Shown piece by piece: positions 8,089 through 18,388 of a stretch of 64,000 nucleotides of DNA. Both the position numbers and the translations under genes were made by a program. Origin of the DNA: Streptomyces griseus (GTDB taxonomy: Bacteria > Actinomycetota > Actinomycetes > Streptomycetales > Streptomycetaceae); contig NZ_MDKB01000001.1 in the NCBI RefSeq assembly GCF_001715295.1, forward strand, positions 742,360-806,359, in the 5' to 3' direction. The notes under the pieces were generated by a model. The model saw only the letters and a list, made by a program, of their open reading frames with translations. It did not search any database and had not been told where the DNA came from. The first letter of the stretch is position 1. Each line of letters begins with the position of its first letter.

Positions 8089-8125
8089 GGGGCCGCGACC
8101 GGCGCGGGGGACCGGTCGCGGCCCC
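8089..8125 (+). terminator. Terminator hairpin of the FAD oxidoreductase gene
   Basis: A 14-bp perfect inverted repeat, GGGGCCGCGACCGG at 8089-8102 and CCGGTCGCGGCCCC at 8112-8125, with a 9-base loop. It starts 17 bases after the stop codon and is followed by a C-run. It marks the right end of the arsenic block. Confidence 0.65.
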
Positions 8126-8283
8126 GGCCCCCCCCGGGCGACCGGGGGCCCGCACCGACGTCCGCGCCCGGAGCCACCCGGGCCCCCGGCGGGTGTGGAC
8201 CGCTCGGGTGTGAAACATGATCGACTCCACCGGTTCACGGCGATGGTCTTGCCCCGCCGTGTGGCGGGGCTTACGTTCTCCTC

Positions 8284-8319
8284 CTACGCACTGTGTCTAC
8301 GTGCGTAGAGCATGCGTAG
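8284..8319. promoter_or_regulatory. Triple TGCGTAG motif upstream of the pyrimidine catabolic operon
   Basis: The 7-mer occurs three times: inverted (CTACGCA) at 8284-8290, then direct (TGCGTAG) at 8302-8308 and 8313-8319. The first two form a perfect 7-bp dyad with an 11-base spacer. CTACG-TG-CGTAG at 8297-8308 is a tighter nested dyad. They end 33 bases before the first gene of the operon, where a repressor or activator site would be expected. No regulator gene lies beside the operon. Confidence 0.4.
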
Positions 8320-8352
8320 AGGCTCTCTGACGCCACGTCGAAGGAGCAGCTC

Positions 8353-9195
8353 ATGTCCCACGTCGTACGCGCCGCACTCGTCCAGGCGACCTGGACCGGC
8401 GACACCGAATCCATGATCGCCAAGCATGAGGACCATGCCCGCGAGGCCGCCCGGCAGGGTGCGAAGATCATCGGTTTCCAGGAGGTGTTCAACGCCCCCT
8501 ACTTCTGCCAGGTGCAGGATCCCGAGCACTACCGGTGGGCCGAGGCGGTCCCGGACGGTCCCACCGTCCGGCGGATGCGGGACCTGGCCCGCGAGACCGG
8601 CATGGTGATCGTCGTCCCGGTCTTCGAGTTCGAGCAGTCGGGCTTCTACTACAACACCGCCGCCGTGATCGACGCCGACGGCTCCTACCTCGGCAAGTAC
8701 CGCAAGCATCACATCCCCCAGGTCAAGGGCTTCTGGGAGAAGTACTACTTCAAGCCGGGCAACGCCGGCTGGCCGGTCTTCGACACGGCGGTCGGCAAGG
8801 TCGGCGTGTACATCTGCTACGACCGGCACTTCCCCGAGGGGTGGCGGCAACTCGGCCTCAACGGAGTCCAGTTGGTGTACAACCCGTCGGCCACCTCGCG
8901 CGGCCTCTCCGGCTACCTGTGGCAGCTGGAACAGCCCGCCTCCGCCGTGGCCAACGAGTACTTCATCGCCGCGATCAACCGGGTCGGGCAGGAGGAGTAC
9001 GGCGACAACGACTTCTACGGCACCAGCTACTTCGTCGACCCGCGCGGACAGTTCGTCGGCGACGTCGCCAGCGACAAGGAGGAGGAACTCCTCGTACGCG
9101 ACCTCGACTTCGGGATGATCGAGCAGGTCCGCCGGCAGTGGGCGTTCTACCGGGACCGTCGGCCGGACGCGTACGACGGGCTGGTGGAGCCGTGA
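8353..9195 (+). CDS. Nitrilase-superfamily amidohydrolase, probable beta-ureidopropionase
   Basis: A 280-residue C-N hydrolase that by context would cleave N-carbamoyl-beta-alanine (or an N-carbamoyl amino acid) to the amine, CO2 and ammonia. The Glu-Lys-Cys triad is visible: Glu in FQEVFNAPYF near residue 43, Lys in KYRKHHIP near 118, and Cys in VGVYICYDRHFPE near 155. The length fits the family. The ATG follows AAGGAG. Its stop overlaps the aminotransferase start (GTGA), and a dihydropyrimidinase follows, so it supplies step three of reductive pyrimidine degradation. Substrate specificity between beta-ureidopropionate and hydantoin-derived carbamoyl amino acids cannot be settled from sequence alone. 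Confidence 0.85.
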   Translation: MSHVVRAALVQATWTGDTESMIAKHEDHAREAARQGAKIIGFQEVFNAPYFCQVQDPEHYRWAEAVPDGPTVRRMRDLARETGMVIVVPVFEFEQSGFYYNTAAVIDADGSYLGKYRKHHIPQVKGFWEKYYFKPGNAGWPVFDTAVGKVGVYICYDRHFPEGWRQLGLNGVQLVYNPSATSRGLSGYLWQLEQPASAVANEYFIAAINRVGQEEYGDNDFYGTSYFVDPRGQFVGDVASDKEEELLVRDLDFGMIEQVRRQWAFYRDRRPDAYDGLVEP

Positions 9196-10475
9196 GCGGT
9201 CTGTACGAGCGGCACCGCGCCGTCAGCCCGGACTGGCTGACCCTCTACTACCGGCAGCCCCTGGAGCTCACCCACGGCGAAGGGCGCCACGTCTGGGACG
9301 TGGACGGCAACCGCTACCTCGACTTCTTCGGTGGCATCCTCACCACCATGACCGCGCATGCCCTTCCCGAGGTGACGAAAGCCGTCTCCGAGCAGGCCGG
9401 CCGCATCATCCACTCCTCGACGCTCTACCTCAACCGCCCGATGGTCGAACTCGCCGAGCGCATCGCCCACCTCTCCGGCATCCCCGACGCACGGGTCTTC
9501 TTCACCACCTCGGGCACCGAGGCCAACGACACCGCGCTGCTGCTCGCCACGGCGTACAGCGGGTCGAACCAGATCCTGGCGATGCGCAACAGCTACCACG
9601 GACGGTCGTTCTCGGCGGTGTCCGTCACGGGCAACCGGGCCTGGTCGCCCACGAGTCTGTCTCCGCTGCAGACCATGTACGTCCACGGCGGGGTCCGGAG
9701 CCGCGGGCCGTACGCCGAACTGAGCGACGAGCGGTTCGTCCAGGCCTGCGTGGCCGATCTGGAGGACCTGCTCGGCCACACGCGGGGAGCCGCGGCGCTG
9801 ATCGCCGAACCCGTCCAGGGCGTCGGCGGCTTCACGGCACCCCCCGACGGGCTCTACGCGGCCTTCCGGGAGGTCCTGGCCCGGCACGGTGTCCTCTGGA
9901 TCTCGGACGAGGTGCAGACCGGCTGGGGGCGCACCGGCGAGCACTTCTGGGGCTGGCAGGCCCATGCGGAGAACGGTCCGCCGGACATCCTGACGTTCGC
10001 CAAGGGCATCGGCAACGGGATGTCCATCGGCGGCGTCGTCGCCCGCGCCGACGTCATGAACTGCCTGGACGCCAACTCCATCTCGACGTTCGGCGGTTCC
10101 CCGGTCACCATGGCGGCCGGGCTGGCCAACCTCACCTACCTGCTGGAGCACGACCTCCAGGGCAACGCCCGGCGGGTCGGCGGACTGCTCGTCGAGCGGC
10201 TCCGAGCCGTCGGCGCGGCCTCTGCGGCCGTACGTGAGGTGCGGGGACGAGGCCTCATGATCGGTATCGAGCTCGCCAGGCCGGGCACCGACGAGGCGGA
10301 CCCCGAGGCCGCGGCGGCCGTGCTCGAAGCGGCCCGCGCCGGCGGGCTGCTCATCGGCAAGGGGGGCGGTCACGACACCAGCGTCCTGCGGATCGCGCCG
10401 CCGCTGTCGCTCACCGTCGCCGAGGCGGAGGAGGGCGCGGAAATCCTGTCCGAAGCACTGCGAGCGGCCGGGTGA
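9192..10475 (+). CDS. Class III PLP-dependent aminotransferase, probable beta-alanine or AGXT2-like
   Basis: A 427-residue fold-type I aminotransferase. The N-terminal YLDFFGGILTTMTAH, the phosphate-binding FTTSGTEAND, the cofactor Asp in WISDEVQTGWGRTGE and the Schiff-base Lys in TFAKGIGNG are all in order. The GTG at 9192 overlaps the previous stop by four bases, so translation is coupled. Close relatives include mammalian AGXT2-type enzymes that move the amino group of beta-alanine or beta-aminoisobutyrate to pyruvate or glyoxylate. That is the logical step after ureidopropionase in this operon. The acceptor and exact amine are inferred from context. Confidence 0.85.
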   Translation: MSGLYERHRAVSPDWLTLYYRQPLELTHGEGRHVWDVDGNRYLDFFGGILTTMTAHALPEVTKAVSEQAGRIIHSSTLYLNRPMVELAERIAHLSGIPDARVFFTTSGTEANDTALLLATAYSGSNQILAMRNSYHGRSFSAVSVTGNRAWSPTSLSPLQTMYVHGGVRSRGPYAELSDERFVQACVADLEDLLGHTRGAAALIAEPVQGVGGFTAPPDGLYAAFREVLARHGVLWISDEVQTGWGRTGEHFWGWQAHAENGPPDILTFAKGIGNGMSIGGVVARADVMNCLDANSISTFGGSPVTMAAGLANLTYLLEHDLQGNARRVGGLLVERLRAVGAASAAVREVRGRGLMIGIELARPGTDEADPEAAAAVLEAARAGGLLIGKGGGHDTSVLRIAPPLSLTVAEAEEGAEILSEALRAAG

Positions 10476-10539
10476 CGGCACACGCGGAACGGTCGCCGAC
10501 CGGACGCGTCCCGCATCCGCCGCGAGGGGAGCAGAAGCC

Positions 10540-11928
10540 ATGACACGTACGCTGATCACCGGCGGTCTGGTCGTCACCGCCTCGGACGAACTGCACGCCG
10601 ATGTGCTCGTCGAGGGCGGCCGCGTGGTGGCCCTGGCCACGCACGACAGCCACGGGTGGACCGCCGGGCACAGGATCGACGCCAGGGGGAAGTACGTCAT
10701 CCCCGGCGGGGTCGACGCCCACACGCACATGGAGATGCCCTTCGGCGGGACCTTCGCCTCCGACACCTTCGAGACGGGGACGCGGGCCGCGGCGTGGGGT
10801 GGCACGACGACCATCGTCGATTTCGCCATCCAGCCCAAGGGCGGGTCGCTCGGCGAGGGACTCGACGCGTGGCACGAGAAGGCGGACGGGCGGTGCGCCG
10901 TCGACTACGGGTTCCACATGATCATGTCCGACGTGAACCCGTCCTCGCTGAGGGAGATGGACACGCTCGTCTCGGAGGGCGTCACCTCGTTCAAACTCTT
11001 CACCGCGTACCCCGGGGTCTTCCTCTCCGACGACGGCCAGATCCTGCGGGCGATGCAGCAGGCCGCGGGGAACGGCGGGCTGGTGATGACGCACGCGGAG
11101 AACGGTCTCGCCATCGACGTACTGGTCGAACAGGCACTGGCGCGTGGCGAGAGGGACCCGCGCCACCACGGTGAGGTCCGCAAGGCCCTCCTGGAGGCGG
11201 AGGCCACGCACCGGGTGATCAAGCTGAGCCAGGTGGCGGGCGCCTCCCTGTACGTCGTGCACGTCTCGGCGCAGGAGGCACTGGCCGAACTGGCCCGGGC
11301 CCGGGACGAGGGCCTCCCCGTCTTCGGCGAGACGTGCCCGCAGTACCTGTTCCTGTCGACCGGCAACCTCGCGGAACCGGACTTCGAGGGCGCGAAGTAC
11401 GTGTGCTCCACCCCGCTCCGCCCCGAGGAGCACCAGGCGGCGCTGTGGCGCGGACTGCGGACCAACGATCTGCAGGTGGTGTCCACGGACCACTGTCCCT
11501 TCTGTTTCAAGGGGCAGAAGGAGATGGGGCGCGGGGACTTCTCCAAGATCCCGAACGGCATGCCGGGTGTGGAGAACCGTATGGACCTGCTGCACCAGGC
11601 CGTGGTCGAGGGCCGGATCAGCCGGCGCCGCTGGATCGAGATCGCCTGCGCGACCCCGGCCAGGATGTTCGGCCTGTACCCGAAGAAGGGCACGATCGCG
11701 CCGGGTTCCGACGCCGACATCGTCATCTACGACCCCGGCGCGGAACAGGTCATCTCCGCCGAGACGCACCACATGAACGTCGACTACTCGGCCTACGAGG
11801 GCAAGCGGGTGACGGGCCGGGTGGAGACGGTGCTGTCCCGGGGTGTCCCCGTGATCGCGGACGGGGAGTACGTGGGCCACGCGGGCCACGGGACGTACCT
11901 GCCCCGGGGGATCAGCCAGTACGTGTGA
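10540..11928 (+). CDS. hydA: Dihydropyrimidinase / D-hydantoinase
   Basis: A 462-residue amidohydrolase-superfamily enzyme that opens the ring of dihydrouracil, dihydrothymine or 5-substituted hydantoins. Metal ligands appear in GGVDAHTHMEMPFGG (HxH), in SFKLFTAYP (the bridging carboxylated Lys), in VVHVSAQEA and in STDHCPF (Asp). The length is that of bacterial hydantoinases. GAGGGGAGC before the ATG gives a good ribosome-binding site. It lies 64 bases after the aminotransferase and shares its operon. Together with the ureidopropionase it converts dihydropyrimidine to a beta-amino acid. A dihydropyrimidine dehydrogenase, needed for step one, is not in the window. Confidence 0.9.
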   Translation: MTRTLITGGLVVTASDELHADVLVEGGRVVALATHDSHGWTAGHRIDARGKYVIPGGVDAHTHMEMPFGGTFASDTFETGTRAAAWGGTTTIVDFAIQPKGGSLGEGLDAWHEKADGRCAVDYGFHMIMSDVNPSSLREMDTLVSEGVTSFKLFTAYPGVFLSDDGQILRAMQQAAGNGGLVMTHAENGLAIDVLVEQALARGERDPRHHGEVRKALLEAEATHRVIKLSQVAGASLYVVHVSAQEALAELARARDEGLPVFGETCPQYLFLSTGNLAEPDFEGAKYVCSTPLRPEEHQAALWRGLRTNDLQVVSTDHCPFCFKGQKEMGRGDFSKIPNGMPGVENRMDLLHQAVVEGRISRRRWIEIACATPARMFGLYPKKGTIAPGSDADIVIYDPGAEQVISAETHHMNVDYSAYEGKRVTGRVETVLSRGVPVIADGEYVGHAGHGTYLPRGISQYV

Positions 11929-12121
11929 GACACGCCCCCGCAGCTCACCGGCCGGCCGAAGCCTTCCGGCTGGCGCGGGAGCGTCCTCTCGCCCCTCCTC
12001 CGGGCCCGCACGGCCGCACACCGCCCGGTATGTCCCCCTACGGGATGATCCCCGCCGGGCACACCACCCGCGGCGCGGCACCCTCGCGCACCGACCGCCC
12101 GTTCCGCCACCAGGAGCAGCC

Positions 12122-13123
12122 ATGGACTTCGGACTCGTCCTCCAGACCGACCCTCCCGCCTCGGCCGTCGTGGACCTCATGCGCCGTGCGGAACGCAACG
12201 GGTTCCGCTACGGGTGGACCTTCAACTCAACCGTTCTCTGGCAGGAGCCGTACGTCATCCACAGCCGCGTTCTGGAGCACACCGAGCGGCTGATCGTCGG
12301 TCCGATGGTGACCAACCCGTCCACCCGCACCTGGGAGGTCACCGCCTCCACCTTCGCCACCCTCAACGAGATGTACGGGAACCGCACCGTCTGCGGCATC
12401 GGGCGGGGCGACTCGGCGATGCGGGTGGCCGGGCGCAAGCCCAACACCCTGGCCAGGCTCGGCGAGGCCATCGACGCGATCCGCGACCTCGCCGAAGGGC
12501 GCGAGGCCTCCGTCGACGGGCAGCGGGTCCGGCTCCCCTGGGTGAAGGACGGAAGGCTGCCCGTCTGGATGGGGGCGTACGGGCCGAAGGCACTCGCCCT
12601 GGCCGGGGAGAAGGCCGACGGGTTCATCCTCCAGCTGGCCGACCCGTACCTCACCGAGTGGATGGTCAAGGCGGTGCGCGAATCGGCCGCCGCCGCGGGC
12701 AGGGACCCGGACTCGGTCACCATCTGCGTCGCCGCGCCCGCCTACGTGGGCGACGACCTGGACCACGCCCGCCGGCAGTGCCGCTGGTTCGGCGGCATGG
12801 TCGGCAACCACGTCGCCGACCTCGTCTCCCGGTACGGCGAGCACTCCGGCCTCGTACCCGAAGCGCTCACGGCGTACATCGCCGGGCGGTCCGGGTACGA
12901 CTACAGCCACCACGGCCGCGCCGGGAACCCGGACACGGCCTTCGTGCCCGACGAGATCGTGGACCGCTTCTGCCTGCTGGGGCCGGCCGAGGCGCACATC
13001 GAGAAGCTGAAGGTGCTGCGCGACCTCGGGGTCGACCAGTTCGCCGTGTACGACATGCACGACGCGAAGGAGGCGACGATCGACGCCTACGGCTCCACGG
13101 TCATCCCCGCCCTGTCCACCTGA
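12122..13123 (+). CDS. TIGR03842-type F420-dependent LLM-class oxidoreductase
   Basis: A 333-residue TIM-barrel protein of the luciferase-like family. MDFGLVLQTDPPASAVVDLM, GWTFNSTVLWQEPYVI and IGRGDSAMRVAGRKP match the F420-dependent subgroup that is repeatedly found beside hydantoinase genes. AGGAG before the ATG is clear. It follows hydA after 193 bases on the same strand. Known LLM proteins transfer hydride between F420 and substrates such as alcohols, sulfonates or imines. In this setting it might act on a pyrimidine or hydantoin intermediate, possibly replacing the missing dihydropyrimidine dehydrogenase; that role is inference. Confidence 0.8.
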   Translation: MDFGLVLQTDPPASAVVDLMRRAERNGFRYGWTFNSTVLWQEPYVIHSRVLEHTERLIVGPMVTNPSTRTWEVTASTFATLNEMYGNRTVCGIGRGDSAMRVAGRKPNTLARLGEAIDAIRDLAEGREASVDGQRVRLPWVKDGRLPVWMGAYGPKALALAGEKADGFILQLADPYLTEWMVKAVRESAAAAGRDPDSVTICVAAPAYVGDDLDHARRQCRWFGGMVGNHVADLVSRYGEHSGLVPEALTAYIAGRSGYDYSHHGRAGNPDTAFVPDEIVDRFCLLGPAEAHIEKLKVLRDLGVDQFAVYDMHDAKEATIDAYGSTVIPALST

Positions 13124-13604
13124 CCCGCTCCGCTCCCGCCAGACCCGCACGCTCCCCGTGCGCCCGGCCCTACCGGTACGGCCCGCACCCCGTCCCGCCC
13201 GCCCGGCCACTCGTACACGCACCGGCTGTCCGCACCACCCCGCGCCCCGCACGGCACCGCTCCCGGGCGAAGGGTCCAGCCGCCATGACCGCGACCGTCC
13301 CGCCGGCGGGACAGCCCTCAGCCCCGCGCGGTGAGCCGCACCCGGCAGTGCCTGCCGCAGGACGCCACGGGGAGGGTCACCTGCCGGTCGGCGGTCACGG
13401 GTACGGAGCGAGGTGCTGTCCGGTCACGGCGCCGCTTCGGAAGCAGCGTCGTTCCGGGCCGTTTCGAGTGGGTGTCCACGCTGTCGCCCGTTCGGGCGTA
13501 CGGAGGGATCGGGCACGCAGCGTGATGTCCTGTGGGGTTTTCGGCTACGGAACGTGGGGGAGGGGTGCCCTGGAAGGACCGAGGAACGGCACCGGAGGGG
13601 TGAC
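13124..13604. other. Intergenic stretch without a supported gene
   Basis: These 481 bases separate the LLM oxidoreductase from the small secreted protein. A minus-strand frame ending at 13318 (tail VASCGRHCRVRLTARG) has no start with a ribosome-binding site and no recognised family. The last 80 bases should contain the promoter of the secreted-protein gene. I see no repeat or RNA gene. Confidence 0.4.
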
Positions 13605-14024
13605 ATGAACACCAGGGAAGACAGGGGCGACGGGGGAGCCGCGACCGTGGACGTGAGGACCGGCGGGGAGGTGCACAGGCGGGCCGCGGGAAGGGCCGCC
13701 CGCGCCCTCCTGCGTGCCGCCGCCGTCGGCGCGGCCCTCGCGGTGGCCGTGCCGGTGGGCGCGGCGACCGCCGCGGCGCCCACCGCCGTACCGCCCGGCC
13801 TGTCCTGCGACACCGGCAAGCACGCCAACGACGAGTACACCGGGTACGCCCTGTGCCGGAACGACGGGAGCGCGACGCAGACGTTCTGGGTCCATCTGGT
13901 CTGCGGGTGGTCCCCGGACGTGGACGGCGAGCGCGTGACGCTCGGCCCCGGCCGGTCCGGGCAGTCGACCGCGCACTGCGCCGGCCTCGGTACGGGCATC
14001 GGTGAGATCCAGGTACGTCCGTAG
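13605..14024 (+). CDS. Small secreted protein, function unknown
   Basis: A 139-residue protein with a long positively charged N-terminus followed by a hydrophobic core (ALLRAAAVGAALAVAVPVG, about residues 36-54) and a likely signal peptidase site near ATAAAP. The mature part of about 80 residues holds four cysteines (LSCDTG, ALCRND, HLVCGWS, AHCAGL), enough for two disulfides. I do not recognise a family. The start is set by GGAGGGG just before ATG 13605; the upstream in-frame sequence lacks a signal-like N-terminus. The neighbouring genes are unrelated, and it appears to be monocistronic. Confidence 0.6.
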   Translation: MNTREDRGDGGAATVDVRTGGEVHRRAAGRAARALLRAAAVGAALAVAVPVGAATAAAPTAVPPGLSCDTGKHANDEYTGYALCRNDGSATQTFWVHLVCGWSPDVDGERVTLGPGRSGQSTAHCAGLGTGIGEIQVRP

Positions 14025-14265
14025 CGGGTGTCCGGCACATGCCCGCGGTGCGGCGGCGCCCGGCACGCACGCGCGTCGCATCCGCACGCGCCGGACGCCG
14101 CTCCTCCTCCCGCGCTCATGTGCCGGACCCCTTGGTGGGGGGCGCCCCCCACGGCATGCTTGAGCGGACCCCATCTCCTCGTTACTCTCCAGTAGATCCA
14201 CACGGGCGGTTCCGGGGGCGGCCCCGGGAGACCGGGGCTCCGGCGGACGCGAGGAGGCGGCAGCG

Positions 14266-15738
14266 ATGTCCTCAGCAGACCCCACCGAACGGACGTGGCC
14301 GAGCGGGGCGGCCCCGCAGCCGGGGTTGGCGGCCCAGGCGCAGGAGCTCGCCGAAGGCGGATCGACCTCCCAGGCGCTCGTCGCCGCGGCGCTGGCCCGT
14401 ATCGAGGCGAGCCGCCACACCCTCAACGCCTTCCGGCAGCTGCGCACCGAGGCGGCCCTGGCCGAGGCGGCCGAGGCCGACCGGCGGCTCGCCGCGGGCG
14501 AACGGCTCCCGCTGCTCGGCGTACCGGTCGCGGTCAAGGACGACACCGACGTCGCCGGTATGCCCACCTACTTCGGCTGCGACGGGCACCTGCCGGCCGC
14601 CTCCGCCGACAGCGAGGCGGTCCGCCGGCTGCGTGCCGCCGGGGCCGTGATCGTCGGCAAGACCAACTCCTGCGAACTGGGCCAGTGGGCCTTCACCGAG
14701 GGGCACGCCTTCGGCACCACCCGTAACCCGTGGAACACCGCCCACACGCCCGGCGGTTCGTCGGGCGGCTCGGCCGCGGCCGTCGCCGCCGGACTGGTCC
14801 CCGCCGCGCTCGGTTCGGACGGGGCGGGGTCCATCCGCATCCCGGCGGCCTGGACCCACCTCGTCGGCATCAAGCCGCAGCGCGGACGGATCTCCGTCCA
14901 CCCCCACAGCGACGCGTTCCAGGGGCTCACCGTCAACGGACCCCTGGCCCGTACGGTTGCCGACGCGGCCCTGCTCCTGGACGCCGCCGCGGGGGCGCAC
15001 CCCCACGACCCGCACCGTCCACCGGCCGTCGACGCCTCGGCGGCGGCCCGACGCGATCCCGGCCGGCTCAGGATCGGCCTCGCACTCGGCCCGCCGCTCA
15101 CCCTCACCCGGAACGCGCCCCACCCGGAGGTCCTGCGCGCCGTCACCGCACTCGCCGAAGTCCTCGCACGTCTCGGCCACCACGTGGAGGAGGCCCGCCC
15201 CCGCTACGGACTGATCGGTCTCTCCTTCGTGCCCCGTGCCACCGCGGGCATCGCCGAGCTGGCCGCGCGGCACCCCGAACCAGGGCTCCTGGACCCGCGC
15301 ACCCGCAGCGCCCTGCGCACCGGGACCCGCCTCGGCGGCCGGGTGGTGCGGGCGGCCCGTGCGCGGGAGGTGCGCCAGCACCGCAGGCTCGGCGCCTTCT
15401 TCGACCCGGCCGCGTCCGGCTACGACGTGCTGCTGACCCCGACCACCGCCGCCCCGCCTCCCCGCGTCGGCGCCTTCGACGGGCTGAGCGCCTGGCGTAC
15501 CGATCTCGCCATGACGGCCGCGTGCCCGTACGCCTGGCCGTGGAACGTCCTCGGCTGGCCCGGAGTCAACGTCCCTGCGGGCTTCACCGGAGACGGCCTG
15601 CCGGTCGGCGCCCAGCTGCTCGGACCCTCCCGCAGCGAGGAGCGGCTCATCTCGCTCGCCGCCCAGCTGGAGGCCGACCGGCGCTGGTACGAGCACCGGC
15701 CGCCGGCCCCGGGCCCGTCCCGGACGTCCGGAAGCTGA
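14266..15738 (+). CDS. Amidase (amidase signature family)
   Basis: A 490-residue serine hydrolase of the GatA/amidase superfamily. The Ser-cisSer-Lys triad is visible: Lys in PVAVKDDTD near residue 90, the glycine/serine-rich GGSSGGSAAAVAAGLVPAALG, and the nucleophile Ser in DGAGSIRIPA. GIKPQRGRI is also typical of the family. GAGGAGG precedes the ATG. The C-terminus YEHRPP is the usual end of this family. It lies alone, far from any gatB or gatC, so it is a catabolic amidase rather than the aminoacyl-tRNA amidotransferase subunit. The substrate is unknown. Confidence 0.85.
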   Translation: MSSADPTERTWPSGAAPQPGLAAQAQELAEGGSTSQALVAAALARIEASRHTLNAFRQLRTEAALAEAAEADRRLAAGERLPLLGVPVAVKDDTDVAGMPTYFGCDGHLPAASADSEAVRRLRAAGAVIVGKTNSCELGQWAFTEGHAFGTTRNPWNTAHTPGGSSGGSAAAVAAGLVPAALGSDGAGSIRIPAAWTHLVGIKPQRGRISVHPHSDAFQGLTVNGPLARTVADAALLLDAAAGAHPHDPHRPPAVDASAAARRDPGRLRIGLALGPPLTLTRNAPHPEVLRAVTALAEVLARLGHHVEEARPRYGLIGLSFVPRATAGIAELAARHPEPGLLDPRTRSALRTGTRLGGRVVRAARAREVRQHRRLGAFFDPAASGYDVLLTPTTAAPPPRVGAFDGLSAWRTDLAMTAACPYAWPWNVLGWPGVNVPAGFTGDGLPVGAQLLGPSRSEERLISLAAQLEADRRWYEHRPPAPGPSRTSGS

Positions 15739-18255
<2,517 letters not shown>

Positions 18256-18286
18256 CCCCCGGCGCGGCGCGGCCGCCCCGCACACC

Positions 18287-18324
18287 GGGCCGCCCCGGCA
18301 GGCCTCCGCCTGCCGGGGCGGCCC
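18287..18324 (+). terminator. icd terminator
   Basis: A 17-bp perfect stem, GGGCCGCCCCGGCAGGC at 18287-18303 and GCCTGCCGGGGCGGCCC at 18308-18324, with loop CTCC. It lies between icd and the convergent copA, so it may stop transcription from both sides. Confidence 0.75.
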
Positions 18325-18388
18325 GCGTCGTGCTCCGCCCCGCCCGTGGTGCGTCACGCGCCGCCGGGTGTTCCTCTCACGCCCGCTC

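Noticed and set aside
13318..13530. Minus-strand frame ending VASCGRHCRVRLTARG
   Set aside because: No start codon with a Shine-Dalgarno, no recognisable family, and it is open in other phases too because of GC content.
14266..15738. GatA subunit of the glutamyl-tRNA amidotransferase
   Set aside because: The catalytic triad fits any amidase, but gatB and gatC are absent and the sequence is not GatA-like outside the core.
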